The position numbers were made by a program, and so were the translations under genes. A stretch of 64,000 nucleotides of DNA from Sarcodiotheca gaudichaudii. Lineage: Eukaryota; Rhodophyta; Florideophyceae; Gigartinales; Solieriaceae. Positions 44,156 through 52,652 of this stretch are shown one piece after another; positions within the stretch are counted from its first letter, which is position 1; each line of letters begins with the position of its first letter. The notes beneath the pieces are model-generated. The model did no database searches and was not told where the DNA came from. It saw only the letters and a list, made by a program, of their open reading frames with translations. The stretch spans positions 186,001 to 250,000 of the forward strand of contig JAUKVZ010000002.1 in assembly GCA_032355985.1 (NCBI GenBank). The letters are read 5' to 3'.

Positions 44156-44863
44156 GTGCAGAATGACGCTTCGTACACGGGATTTCCGAAGACGCGCTGG
44201 ACGCTCATCGAGGAGCTTCAGACTGCCGATCCGGATCGAATCGCAAAGGCCCAGGCCGTCCTCTGCGAGACATACTGGCCCTGCGTCTACTCTTTCTACC
44301 GTGCGAAGGGGCATTCCCGGCAGAATGCACAAGATCTTGTGCAGGCGTTCTTTACGACGGTCGTCCTGCAGCGGGCGCTTTTCGCGAAGGCGGATCGCAG
44401 CCGCGGCCATCTTCGCGCCCTGCTTCGCACCGCTCTGCGCAATTTCGAGATCGAAGAGCATCGCAAGGACAACCGAAGCGTTCGGAAGTTCACGATTCAG
44501 GAATCATCGTTCCAGCAAGAGGAAGCGCTGCTCGACTCCCTTTCCGCGGAGAGCGCTCCGGAGACGTTCGATCAGCGCTGGGCCCTGGCGATCGTGGCAG
44601 ACGCCCGCGATCAGTGTGAACGTCACTTCAAAGAGAAGAAGAAGCAGGATCACTGGCGGCTTTTCCGCCATCGTGTCCTCGATCCGGCGACGATGAACAC
44701 GTCGCCGCTGCCTTTGAGGGAGATCCACGCGGACTACGGGTTCGACACGGAAAAGTCCGCGGCGGCCGCCGTGCAAACTGTGAAACGCAGGTTTGCACAG
44801 TTTCTGAAAGAAATGACGGCGGATGATCCTGAGATGGCTGCGATGGTTGGGGTTGGTGGCTGA
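44156..44863 (+). CDS. ECF-type RNA polymerase sigma factor, planctomycete class
   Basis: 235 residues from a GTG, with GGAGG upstream at a longish distance. The N-terminal FPKTRWTLIEEL, the YWPCVYSFYRAKGHSRQNAQDLVQ segment (region 2) and the C-terminal helix-turn-helix-like AAAAVQTVKRRFAQFLKEM (region 4) fit the large ECF-like family that Planctomycetes encode next to Ser/Thr kinases. It is longer than classic ECF factors because of a 90-residue linker between regions 2 and 4. No anti-sigma gene is adjacent; control by the kinase is likely. Confidence 0.87.
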   Translation: MQNDASYTGFPKTRWTLIEELQTADPDRIAKAQAVLCETYWPCVYSFYRAKGHSRQNAQDLVQAFFTTVVLQRALFAKADRSRGHLRALLRTALRNFEIEEHRKDNRSVRKFTIQESSFQQEEALLDSLSAESAPETFDQRWALAIVADARDQCERHFKEKKKQDHWRLFRHRVLDPATMNTSPLPLREIHADYGFDTEKSAAAAVQTVKRRFAQFLKEMTADDPEMAAMVGVGG

Positions 44864-45004
44864 AGAGAGTCACGGCGATGCCGTCGCCAGCAAAACCCGA
44901 GATTGCGTCGCGCCGAATCCTGCGCACAGGACTCCTGCGCGTAACCGATCTGCACGAGTCTCACCGGGAGATCTCGACTCCGGGTTCATGCAGAGGGCTT
45001 CGCG

Positions 45005-47638
45005 ATGCCATCGACCTTTTCCGCCCTTAATTTTCATGCATTTGTTTTGCCCATTCTTGTGATGGCGCCGGCCGCACACGCTCAATCAGCACCGGATAGT
45101 GCGGCTGTCGCCCGCGGCGAAAGCTTCTCCGGCGTTGATGACGCCTCCGTTACGGAATTTGCTCCGAATACGAACTATGGGTCCGAACCCAATCTCGTCA
45201 TTGGCGATGTGTCTGGCGACGCATGGCTTTCTTATGTGCAATTTGACGTGAGCGCAATTCCCTCTGGAGCAACAATTAACGAAGTCACGATCAGGTTTCT
45301 CAGAGGTTGCAGCTCCGCAGCTGGGGGCGCATTGGCTTTGGATGTACAGCGAATCGACGAAGCGTGGGACGAAAGCACTGTCACATGGAGTTCGCGACCG
45401 GACACCACTGACCTACCCATTGGCTACGCCATCGGTCCGTGTACAGCAGGAACTTCCGTGGTTGATCTCGAAGATTCCGACGGCGCCATTGTCGATTGGC
45501 TTCAGAGTATTGTCGATGGTGACACTGAGAACCACGGCCTTTGTTTCGGCGGTCTCACTGCGAGTTCGTACCACGTTTACAGCAGCGCCGAAGGATCTCA
45601 GAGCCCTGTGCTATTCGTAGATTACGACGTTGTGCCACCGACGCCTGCGATTACCGATGCAAGAACGTTCGGCTTTGTCGACAGTGACGGTGACGGATTT
45701 GCGAGTCAATTCACACTCGAGGTTGACATACAGTCAGTTGCGCGCGGTGGCGAGCTGTTCTTGCGATACTTCCAGAGGGTTGGAGCCTCTGACCGCCTCA
45801 TCGCCGAAAGCGACCCATTCTCGATCTCTGAAAGCGGACTGTTCACGCACTCCCAGAAGATCAACGTAACCGAGCACTTGGGCCTGGATACTGCTCGTGA
45901 TGGCTTTCCGTTCAGAGCGAAGCTCTACGACGCGGCCTCATCCAATCAAATCGATGAGCGCACGGAGGCCGATGATTCAGACCTTGCAAATATTCCCATC
46001 GAACCGGGAAGCGACATTCTCGACTACGAGGATCGGCTTCCAAATGGCAAATGGACAATCATCATCCATGGATTGACGAACGAAGACTACGGGGTGCTCA
46101 CCGACCACATCAACTACAACAGCCCTTGTGATCCTAACTACCTGTGGCGAATGGCTGACAAGATTCGGAAGGAATCGTCGCTCGACGGAACGGGGATGAC
46201 CTCAAATGTGTTGATACGACGCCATGACGCAGCGTTTGGGCTGATTGGCGATGAAGGTGGAGCACCGCTTGGCGCGAATGTCGCCGACCCAAACCATCAC
46301 TCCGTTCTTTTGGTGGATTGGACTCAAATATCGAACTTCGTTATTCCGGAACTGTTCCCCGCTGAATGGGACTGGGCAGGCTTCCTTCCTCCTGAAGGTG
46401 CACAAGGGAAAGATGGCTACGCAGAGGCAACTGCAGACGCGGTTTTCGCGATGCTCCAGCGACTAGGGATCGCCACAGACATCCATGCAGTGATTGGCTA
46501 TAGCCGCGGCGCAGTGGTTACTTCGGAACTTGCGCAACGACTCATCCTTCACGAGCAATCATCGGCACCAACCCAAGTGATCTACCTGGATGGAGAAGGC
46601 GGACTCACAGACAATCCGCTAGTTACCGCCTACGAAGACAAGTACTTCTATGCGTGGAGAAATGTTCCCGGCCTCGTGACGGACAACTACTACCAATCTT
46701 TTTTCGATGACACCCCGCTGAACCCACTCGGGGGGATCCCACGATCAGGCACACGCGGCTTTGACACCGATTTCTCCTTCAATGCGCCACTCAGGAATTA
46801 CACGCACTCCGATTTTCGCGAGTATTTCATCACAGGAGGAGTATTTGGCGGATGCGGACTGATATCAGGAGATCCGCATGGCGTGTCGGGGCTCCTCGTG
46901 ATCGACCAACGACTTCAGACCATTGACACTCCGGAATTCGCTACGGGAGTTGGTGAGGATCCGTTGACACTCGATGCACCAAATTCGGATGAAGTGTTCA
47001 ACGGTAATTTCGAAGCCACGGGCTCAGTGGGCGAAATTCCGTCAACCGCCGGATGGTGGTTTCACGGCGGCACGCCGTTCAATGGAGCAGTCGACAATTT
47101 GGGCACGGTAGAGTCAGATTTTGAGAGTCTGGATGATCGTTTTGCGTTACGGCTCAATGCCGGCCAGCAACGAACGCATAATTGGTGTGCGCGTCCTGCA
47201 ACAGCCAACTCAGTCGTCTTCAGCGCCAAGAGCCCCTCTTCGAATCTTGGAAATGTCAGTATCAACGTTTACTGGATTGAAGACGCGAACCAGCCCGGGC
47301 TGCTTCTGGGGACAGTCGTGGTTCCTCCCGGTGATGAGTTCACGGCATCCGTAAACGCATTCCCGAGCGAGTCCTCATCCGTCGGACTCATTCGTTTCGA
47401 GGCGGAGAGTCATGGAGTCCGCGGGCTTGACTCCGTCTTGCTCGACGACATTCGATGGGCGGAGCAAGAGGTATGTGAAACTGACCTCACTGGCGATAGC
47501 GCAGTTACTGCTGCAGATATCGCGGAGCTCCTGAGCTACTGGGGCCCAACGGCGTCAATTGCTGATCTTGATTCTGACGGCGACGTCGATGCCCTCGACC
47601 TCGCCACACTCCTCAGCTACTGGGGCCCCTGCAACTAG
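45005..47638 (+). CDS. Secreted DNRLRE-domain and alpha/beta-hydrolase-like protein with dockerin-like tag
   Basis: 877 residues. A signal peptide ends PAAHAQ. A DNRLRE-type beta-sandwich domain follows (about 40-205) with TNYGSEPNLVIGD, SYVQFDVSAIPSGATI and the typical ESTVTWSSRP. The middle (about 330-600) resembles an alpha/beta hydrolase: IHGLTNEDYG near a possible oxyanion region and AVIGYSRGAVV with the nucleophilic Ser (GYSRG). A carbohydrate-binding-like beta domain (about 660-810) precedes two Ca-binding loops and the WGPCN end. The base composition is visibly lower in GC than its neighbours. AGAGGG precedes the ATG. It is probably an extracellular esterase- or lipase-like enzyme; the substrate is unknown. 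Confidence 0.75.
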   Translation: MPSTFSALNFHAFVLPILVMAPAAHAQSAPDSAAVARGESFSGVDDASVTEFAPNTNYGSEPNLVIGDVSGDAWLSYVQFDVSAIPSGATINEVTIRFLRGCSSAAGGALALDVQRIDEAWDESTVTWSSRPDTTDLPIGYAIGPCTAGTSVVDLEDSDGAIVDWLQSIVDGDTENHGLCFGGLTASSYHVYSSAEGSQSPVLFVDYDVVPPTPAITDARTFGFVDSDGDGFASQFTLEVDIQSVARGGELFLRYFQRVGASDRLIAESDPFSISESGLFTHSQKINVTEHLGLDTARDGFPFRAKLYDAASSNQIDERTEADDSDLANIPIEPGSDILDYEDRLPNGKWTIIIHGLTNEDYGVLTDHINYNSPCDPNYLWRMADKIRKESSLDGTGMTSNVLIRRHDAAFGLIGDEGGAPLGANVADPNHHSVLLVDWTQISNFVIPELFPAEWDWAGFLPPEGAQGKDGYAEATADAVFAMLQRLGIATDIHAVIGYSRGAVVTSELAQRLILHEQSSAPTQVIYLDGEGGLTDNPLVTAYEDKYFYAWRNVPGLVTDNYYQSFFDDTPLNPLGGIPRSGTRGFDTDFSFNAPLRNYTHSDFREYFITGGVFGGCGLISGDPHGVSGLLVIDQRLQTIDTPEFATGVGEDPLTLDAPNSDEVFNGNFEATGSVGEIPSTAGWWFHGGTPFNGAVDNLGTVESDFESLDDRFALRLNAGQQRTHNWCARPATANSVVFSAKSPSSNLGNVSINVYWIEDANQPGLLLGTVVVPPGDEFTASVNAFPSESSSVGLIRFEAESHGVRGLDSVLLDDIRWAEQEVCETDLTGDSAVTAADIAELLSYWGPTASIADLDSDGDVDALDLATLLSYWGPCN

Positions 47639-47668
47639 TTTCCCGCAACAGCAATTAGAACCCCCCCC

Positions 47669-47706
47669 GCCCGGCGTTGCTCAACGCGCCGGGCGGTTCT
47701 CGTTTT
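47669..47706 (+). terminator. Intrinsic terminator after the DNRLRE/hydrolase gene
   Basis: CCGCCCGGCG pairs with CGCCGGGCGG (10 bp) and is followed by TTCTCGTTTT. Confidence 0.8.
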
Positions 47707-48256
47707 GGCTCGTAAAAAATGACGGCGAACATTTGAGGCCGTCCCCTGCGCATCCCCTGGTCTCGCGTATCTCACCCTGAGAAGCCAATCTTCAGCTCTC
47801 CTTTCTCGAAGGGGGCACACGCCAAGGTCTTGCGTGGAGTCGCATCGCGCTTGCCTTGTCCGCGCTGTCACTGAAGAGATGCAGGGAGAGCGGCGGCCAT
47901 GTGTGTCTGGGCCGGTCGTCGGTAAGCCATGCATGTCTCCCAGGCTGTATGAAAAGCCGGCGCTCCGACTGTGAGTTCCCTCTTGCCCAGGAGCATGCCA
48001 TTTGCGAACGGACGCAGTTGACCCCGCGAATGGTGTGCCGGCTCCGGCAGCCGCCGCCCGCCTGACTTCCTCCTTCGGCTCGGCGCTTCTCCTTCGGGTC
48101 AATGACAACCCCCGGCGCGTTCAGTTGCGCCGGGGGTTGTTTTGCAAGAACACGAAGCATCCACTGTCTCGCGTGGTCGGAAGTCCGAGTGATTACTCCC
48201 GCATGGATGTCGTGTTCAGGAGGAAGAGAGCGTTTGTATCGTCGTCTTGCGCCTCC
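47707..48256. other. Gene-poor stretch that ends in a plus-strand terminator
   Basis: About 550 bases between a plus-strand terminator and the converging gene that stops at 48257. No convincing coding frame was seen on either strand. A second, perfect plus-strand terminator (48106-48143) implies a transcript starting somewhere in 47710-48050, perhaps a small RNA or a degraded gene. No promoter could be fixed. Confidence 0.45.
48106..48143 (+). terminator. Strong intrinsic terminator without an obvious gene upstream
   Basis: CAACCCCCGGCGC (48106-48118) pairs perfectly with GCGCCGGGGGTTG (48127-48139), followed by TTTTG. On the minus strand no T run follows, so it acts for plus-strand transcripts. 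Confidence 0.78.
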
Positions 48257-49462
48257 TTACGGGCATGGTCCCCAGCGGCCGACGAGTTCGGCGAGATCGT
48301 CGGCGCCGACGCAGTCGTCGTTGAAGTCCGCGGGCACGCCGCACTGCGCCCAGAAGCCGACGAGCGCGGCAAGGTCTGCTGCGCCGACGTTGCCGTCGCC
48401 ATCGAGATCCCAGGGGCAGCGGGAGACTTCTTCTTCGTCATCTTCGGGGAAGCCCGGCAGTTCGGGCAGCGCGCCGGGCACGGGGCGAAGGATGATCTCC
48501 AGATCGTCCACGGGCAGAACGGGGACGCCGGGGATGGTGTCGCAGAGTGTGTCCGTGCCGCAGCCGCAGTGCGTCTGGCCGTAGGCGTCCTCGACGAGCA
48601 GGCAGATTGTGGGCAATGTGCCGCAGCCGGAGAGGGCGCCGGGTCCGCAGGGCGTGCCGTCGCAGGCCATGCACTCATTGCCGCCGGGGATCTGGATCCA
48701 ATCGCAGGCGCTGTGTGATGAGATCTCGACGCCATTCTTGATGAGCACGATCTCGGTGCTGAGGTTCGCAGGGGCGGCAAGGTTGTTGGCGGCGATTCCC
48801 CACATGACCTTGACGTCGAAGAGGCCGGGTCCGAGCGGGCTGGGCAGTAGTTCGACGCTTTCGATTCTGCGATTCCAGAATGACGGGCGGCCGTCGTGCG
48901 TCAGGTCGAGCGCGTCGCCTGAGGGATCGGGCTCGGGGAGTGCGCCGGGCGCCGGGCGCAGCAGGACTTCGATGTAGTCCTTCGGGCGCAGCGGCTCGGG
49001 GATTGGAATCGGAAGTGAGATCGACGGCATGCGGCACAGGCAGTCGCAATCATTGAATGGAAGGCAGGGCAGTTCCGGCGCGCAGATCATGGCGACATTG
49101 ACGGCGCCTCCGCCGAGGGATGCGCTTCCGCAACCGGAGCCACAGCCGCTGTCGCCGCAACCGCCTGCGGCGTTCGTGACCATCACTTGCTCGCCGACAG
49201 TCGCGACGGCTATTCCGTTGATGAAGACATCCAGTTCGAAAGAGAGATCGATTGGCGCGGAATGGCCTTCTGCGTGAATGTCCACTTCAACCCAGATGTC
49301 GAAGAAGCTATCCACGCGCGGTCCCGGGGCGCTGGGCACAATGGCGATCTGACTGACACTCCTGTTCCAGTTGGGGGTGGTCTGAGCGAACGTCGTTTCC
49401 GGAACGGATGAAACAACAGCCGCGGACGCGAGAAGTGCGCACACTCCCGTGATCCTCTTCAT
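48257..49462 (-). CDS. Secreted Cys-rich protein with dockerin-like tag
   Basis: 401 residues from ATG 49462 (AAAGGA upstream; in-frame starts further up lack one). A signal peptide ends near TTFAQ. The body seems to have two related halves: each starts with a beta-sandwich-like part (VDSFFDIWVEVDIHAEG; PGLFDVKVMWGIAANN), then a Cys-rich loop, then an ILRP/LLRPxPGALPE motif (IEVLLRPAPGALPE and LEIILRPVPGALPE). This internal duplication is clear. Two Ca-binding loops and a WGPCP end close the chain. The function is unknown; it is probably exported and anchored through its tag. Confidence 0.75.
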   Translation of the reverse strand: MKRITGVCALLASAAVVSSVPETTFAQTTPNWNRSVSQIAIVPSAPGPRVDSFFDIWVEVDIHAEGHSAPIDLSFELDVFINGIAVATVGEQVMVTNAAGGCGDSGCGSGCGSASLGGGAVNVAMICAPELPCLPFNDCDCLCRMPSISLPIPIPEPLRPKDYIEVLLRPAPGALPEPDPSGDALDLTHDGRPSFWNRRIESVELLPSPLGPGLFDVKVMWGIAANNLAAPANLSTEIVLIKNGVEISSHSACDWIQIPGGNECMACDGTPCGPGALSGCGTLPTICLLVEDAYGQTHCGCGTDTLCDTIPGVPVLPVDDLEIILRPVPGALPELPGFPEDDEEEVSRCPWDLDGDGNVGAADLAALVGFWAQCGVPADFNDDCVGADDLAELVGRWGPCP

Positions 49463-49609
49463 GGCTGATCCTTTCGTTGTCGTCACCTGTGTGACAGGGT
49501 TGAGCGTTTCCCTGGTCGCGCCGGCGAGCTGCCTGCCGGTCTCCATAAACACTCTGCGCCGATCACATCGGATCTCTCAGCCAGAACAGGATTTACGGAA
49601 GAATCGCGT

Positions 49610-51028
49610 CTATGACGCCTTGAAGGCCTTCAGCGCCCGCTCCCGTGCGGCTTTGTGCTCGACGATCGGGAGGGGATAGCCGCAGCTTTCGCGCACCAGC
49701 TCCGGCGGTTCGTGGATCGCCGGGGCGTCGAGTTCGGCGAGTTCGGGCACGTATTGACGGATGAACTCGCCATCTTTGTCGAAGCGCTCGCTTTGGGTCG
49801 TGGGATTGAAGATGCGGAAATAGGGCGCCGCATCTGCGCCGGTGGAACTGGACCACTGCCAGCCGCCGTTGTTTGAGGCGAAGTCGCCATCGACGAGTTG
49901 CTGCATGAAGAAAGCCTCGCCGCGTCGCCAGTCGATGAGCAGATGCTTGGAGAGGAACATGGCGACGATCATGCGCAGGCGGTTGTGCATCCAGCCGGTG
50001 GTCGTGAGCTGGCGCATCGCTGCATCGACGATCGGGTATCCCGTGCGGCCTTCGCACCAGGCTTCGAATGCGTCATCGTCGTCCCGCCAGGCGACGTTGG
50101 CGGCGTCCTGCTTCATCGGGCGGTTTCTGCATACGTGCGGGAAACCGATGAGCACGTGTCTGTAGAAATCGCGCCAGATCAGCTCCTTGATCCATGTATC
50201 GATGCCGGCGCTTCCGTTGCGCATGCGGCCGCGGTTGGCGTCCATGGCATGGGCCAGGCATGTACGCGCCGAGATGGCGCCGGTCGCGAGGTACGCCGAG
50301 AGCTGTGATGTGCCGCCGATGGAGGGCGTATCGCGATCCTTCTTGTAGTTCTTGATGCGATCCTTGATGAAGGACTTCAGGCGCTTGAGTGCGGCATCTT
50401 CGCCGGCAGGCCATGCGGACAGGTCGGCATTCGCCTTCGGCATGGCGTCTTCGAGCGCCGCAATCGCGTCTTTCGGGTCTATGGCCTTTGCCTTCGGCCA
50501 GTCGATCTCGACGACGCTGTGTGCGTCCTGCTCATCCTCGCGGCTGAACCATGCTTTGGAGAAGGGTGTGAAGACGCGATAGAACTCGTCGGCGCCCGTT
50601 CGGACTCTTTCGGCAGCGCCCATCATCTGATCGTGGTGCGCGTGTACGGCAGTCTCGGCGTCTTCGAAGGTCTCACGCACGTTGTCATCCCGCGCGAGTT
50701 CGTTCACTTCGTATTCGATGTTGTAGTGGAGCGCGCTGCAGGCGTGTTTCTTCGCGATCTTGAGGAGCTCGTCCGGGGCGTCTTCGAATGTCGGAGTGTT
50801 TCTTACGATCAGCTCAACGCCATGCCTGGCCAGCGCTTGTGCGAGTTCTCGCGCGCACTCGAGCGTGAAGCGCGAGCGGTTGGCGCCCCAGTTGTGTCGC
50901 TTCCACTGTTTCTTCGCGATGAGGAAGACGCCGAGAGGCGGCTCGTCGCTTTGGGCGCACGCGGCGGCCAATGCTCGGCTGTCGTGCGTGCGAAGGTCGG
51001 ATCGAAACCAGATGAGCGCCCGTGGCAT
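49610..51028 (-). CDS. phrB: Deoxyribodipyrimidine photolyase (class I, cryptochrome/photolyase family)
   Basis: 472 residues. The photolyase alpha/beta domain (RALIWFRSDLRTHDSRAL at the start) is joined to the helical FAD-binding domain with the signature WIKELIWRDFYRHVL, TGYPIVDAAMRQL, TTGWMHNRLRMIVAMFLSKHLLIDWRRGEAFF and WQWSSSTGADAAPYFRIFNP read in separate segments. It repairs cyclobutane pyrimidine dimers with blue light; the Trp chain for electron transfer looks intact. TAGACT ends nine bases before the ATG, so the leader would be about three bases long. It is not coupled to a neighbour. Confidence 0.95.
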   Translation of the reverse strand: MPRALIWFRSDLRTHDSRALAAACAQSDEPPLGVFLIAKKQWKRHNWGANRSRFTLECARELAQALARHGVELIVRNTPTFEDAPDELLKIAKKHACSALHYNIEYEVNELARDDNVRETFEDAETAVHAHHDQMMGAAERVRTGADEFYRVFTPFSKAWFSREDEQDAHSVVEIDWPKAKAIDPKDAIAALEDAMPKANADLSAWPAGEDAALKRLKSFIKDRIKNYKKDRDTPSIGGTSQLSAYLATGAISARTCLAHAMDANRGRMRNGSAGIDTWIKELIWRDFYRHVLIGFPHVCRNRPMKQDAANVAWRDDDDAFEAWCEGRTGYPIVDAAMRQLTTTGWMHNRLRMIVAMFLSKHLLIDWRRGEAFFMQQLVDGDFASNNGGWQWSSSTGADAAPYFRIFNPTTQSERFDKDGEFIRQYVPELAELDAPAIHEPPELVRESCGYPLPIVEHKAARERALKAFKAS

Positions 51029-51130
51029 GATGGAGCCAGTCTAGGCTCGCCGGGCTCGGCCCCTACTTCCGGCGTTCACGCGGCTTACGGGCGTATCGGG
51101 CGGCCGCGGGCCCGCCGGACTCACATCAAC

Positions 51131-51158
51131 TTGACACACGAGACCGGATGTCTACTCT
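51131..51158 (+). promoter_or_regulatory. Promoter of the initiator tRNA
   Basis: TTGACA (51131-51136) and TACTCT (51153-51158), 16 bases apart, lie about 38 bases before the tRNA. Confidence 0.7.
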
Positions 51159-51195
51159 GTTCCGTCCCGCTGAGGCGGGTCCAAAACTGAATGAT

Positions 51196-51199
51196 TGCG

Positions 51200-51244
<45 letters not shown>

Positions 51245-51269
51245 GCAGGTTCAAATCCTGTCCCCGCTA
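51196..51269 (+). tRNA. Initiator tRNA-Met (CAU)
   Basis: A 74-base cloverleaf with anticodon loop CTCATAA. Two initiator marks are present: the three G-C pairs (GGG/CCC) at the foot of the anticodon stem and an unpaired 1-72 position (U and U here). The D arm (GAGCAGTCTGGTAGCTC) and T arm (GCAGG-TTCAAAT-CCTGT) are normal. The 3' CCA is not encoded. It has its own promoter and terminator. Confidence 0.94.
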
Positions 51270-51278
51270 TTTGATAAG

Positions 51279-51305
51279 CCCCCGGCCGGTTGGTCGGGGG
51301 TTTTT
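51279..51305 (+). terminator. Intrinsic terminator after the initiator tRNA
   Basis: CCCCCGGCC and GGTCGGGGG pair around GGTT and are followed by five T, ten bases after the tRNA end. Confidence 0.88.
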
Positions 51306-51346
51306 CAGTGCGCAGGCAGAAACAAGCGCTGTCGGCAGACTTCTTC

Positions 51347-51985
51347 TTACGACCCTCCCATCGTCTCCATCGCAGGCGTTGGCGCTGTGGTGAACATGCC
51401 CTGCACGCCGGAGAGGATCATCTCCACGGCCACCGCGCCGATGAAGAGGGCGCTAGTGCGCATGAGGATGGCGAAGTACTTGCCGAGGATCGTCTGGCCC
51501 TTTGACTCCATGTGGGACATGAAGGGATGCACGATGCATACGGCCAGCCAGTTGATGGCGAGGACGCCCAGAATGCCGGCGAGGCCGATGGGCAGCGGGC
51601 CCTGTTCGCCGATGAGGACGCTGACCCAGATGGTGCCGGGGCCAACGAGGTAGGGCAGGGAGATCTGCGGCGCCAGGTCGATCGCCTTGCCTGTGAACAG
51701 CAGGTTGGAGCCGGGGCCGTGCGTGAAGTAGCGGATGGCGATGACGAGCATCAGCAGGCCGCCGAAGACGCGGAAGGAATCCAGTCGCACCTGGAAGACG
51801 GTGACGAAGAAGAACTCGCCGGTGATCGCGAAGACGGCGAAGACGCCGAAGCTGAGGAAGCTTGCGAGGCCGTAGGTCTTTGCGAACTCGCCGGTGGATG
51901 TGGCCTTCATCACCTCCCACATGTAGAGGATCTGGGAAAAGGGGTTGAGCAGGACCAGCATGAAGAGCAACAGATGTGTGGACAT
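51347..51985 (-). CDS. MarC-family integral membrane protein
   Basis: 212 residues with six predicted helices, the usual size of the MarC/UPF0056 family. Family hallmarks are LLNPFSQILYMW near the N-terminus (NP motif), and LPYLVGPGTIWVSVLIGEQG in the middle, with a C-terminal RTSALFIGAVAVEMILSGVQG. The biochemical role of the family is unsettled; the old link to multidrug resistance has been withdrawn. No operon partner is seen. Confidence 0.88.
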   Translation of the reverse strand: MSTHLLLFMLVLLNPFSQILYMWEVMKATSTGEFAKTYGLASFLSFGVFAVFAITGEFFFVTVFQVRLDSFRVFGGLLMLVIAIRYFTHGPGSNLLFTGKAIDLAPQISLPYLVGPGTIWVSVLIGEQGPLPIGLAGILGVLAINWLAVCIVHPFMSHMESKGQTILGKYFAILMRTSALFIGAVAVEMILSGVQGMFTTAPTPAMETMGGS

Positions 51986-52125
51986 TTATGCCGCCCGGAG
52001 TTGTTGTTGAGGCGCCTTCAGGGATCGGTGTTGCGCGGCATCGGCATTCTTGCGCCGAGCCCCCGAGGATACGACCCGGGCGATGCCGCCTGCTGACACA
52101 GTGACGCGCCGAGGCGCCCGGCGTC

Positions 52126-52164
52126 AATTGAAAACGCCCCCGGCCCGGAAGCCGGAGGCGCACA
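52126..52164 (-). terminator. Intrinsic terminator for the small Cys protein gene
   Basis: On the minus strand a GC hairpin around TTCC (GCGCCTCCGGC / GCCGGGGGCG with mismatches) is followed by TTTTC. It lies 44 bases after the stop at 52208. Confidence 0.65.
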
Positions 52165-52207
52165 ATATGTACATGAAATGGGATTGCGGCGGAAGATCGC
52201 GCGGCGG

Positions 52208-52417
52208 TCAGGCGACCTTTGCGGGCGTGAATCCGTCGCAGCCGCTGATGGGCGTGACCTTGAGATCGTGTGCGGCGTTGTCGGGGTGGCCGCAGGGCTC
52301 GACGCGCTCGGGCTCGGCCTGATGCGAGATGCGGATCTGCACGAGCGCCTGATCATTGGCGTGATCGGCGCCGAAATGCGCACATGCGCCGCATTGTCCA
52401 TCCTGAATCTTGACCAT
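52208..52417 (-). CDS. Small conserved Cys-containing protein
   Basis: 69 residues. ATG 52417 is chosen because AGGAG lies eight bases upstream; two earlier in-frame ATG codons are too close to it or lack one. The protein has four Cys: a CGAC pair near the start (MVKIQDGQCGACAHFG), one in EPCGHP and one in SGCDGF near the end, which suggests a single zinc or Fe-S site. It ends GFTPAKVA. I do not know its function. It has its own terminator and is divergent from ppc. Confidence 0.7.
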   Translation of the reverse strand: MVKIQDGQCGACAHFGADHANDQALVQIRISHQAEPERVEPCGHPDNAAHDLKVTPISGCDGFTPAKVA

Positions 52418-52640
52418 CACCATAGCTCCTGTGTCAGTTGGGTTCATTTACAACAGACATGCTCAAACACAGGTGAGTTCGGGGCAAGGACATTTGGGGT
52501 GGTTTGTGAAGATGCGAATGCGTCTCACTTGCATCGCCCTTGCGGCTCCTTTGCGCCATGTCCAATAAGCGATCGAGACGTCCGAAGCGGCGCCCATGAG
52601 ACCGATTGCGGCGTCTTGAAGATCGCCCCCCTCGTTCGCG

Positions 52641-52646
52641 TACCAT
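52641..52646 (+). promoter_or_regulatory. -10 box TACCAT, six bases before the ppc ATG
   Basis: TACCAT, CCTTCC, ATG. No Shine-Dalgarno is present in the six bases or before the box. Confidence 0.55.
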
Positions 52647-52652
52647 CCTTCC

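Noticed and set aside
47635-48160. Overlapping frames on both strands in the gene-poor stretch
   Set aside because: They are rich in Arg and Ser from GC-rich non-coding sequence, lack ribosome-binding sites, and match no family.
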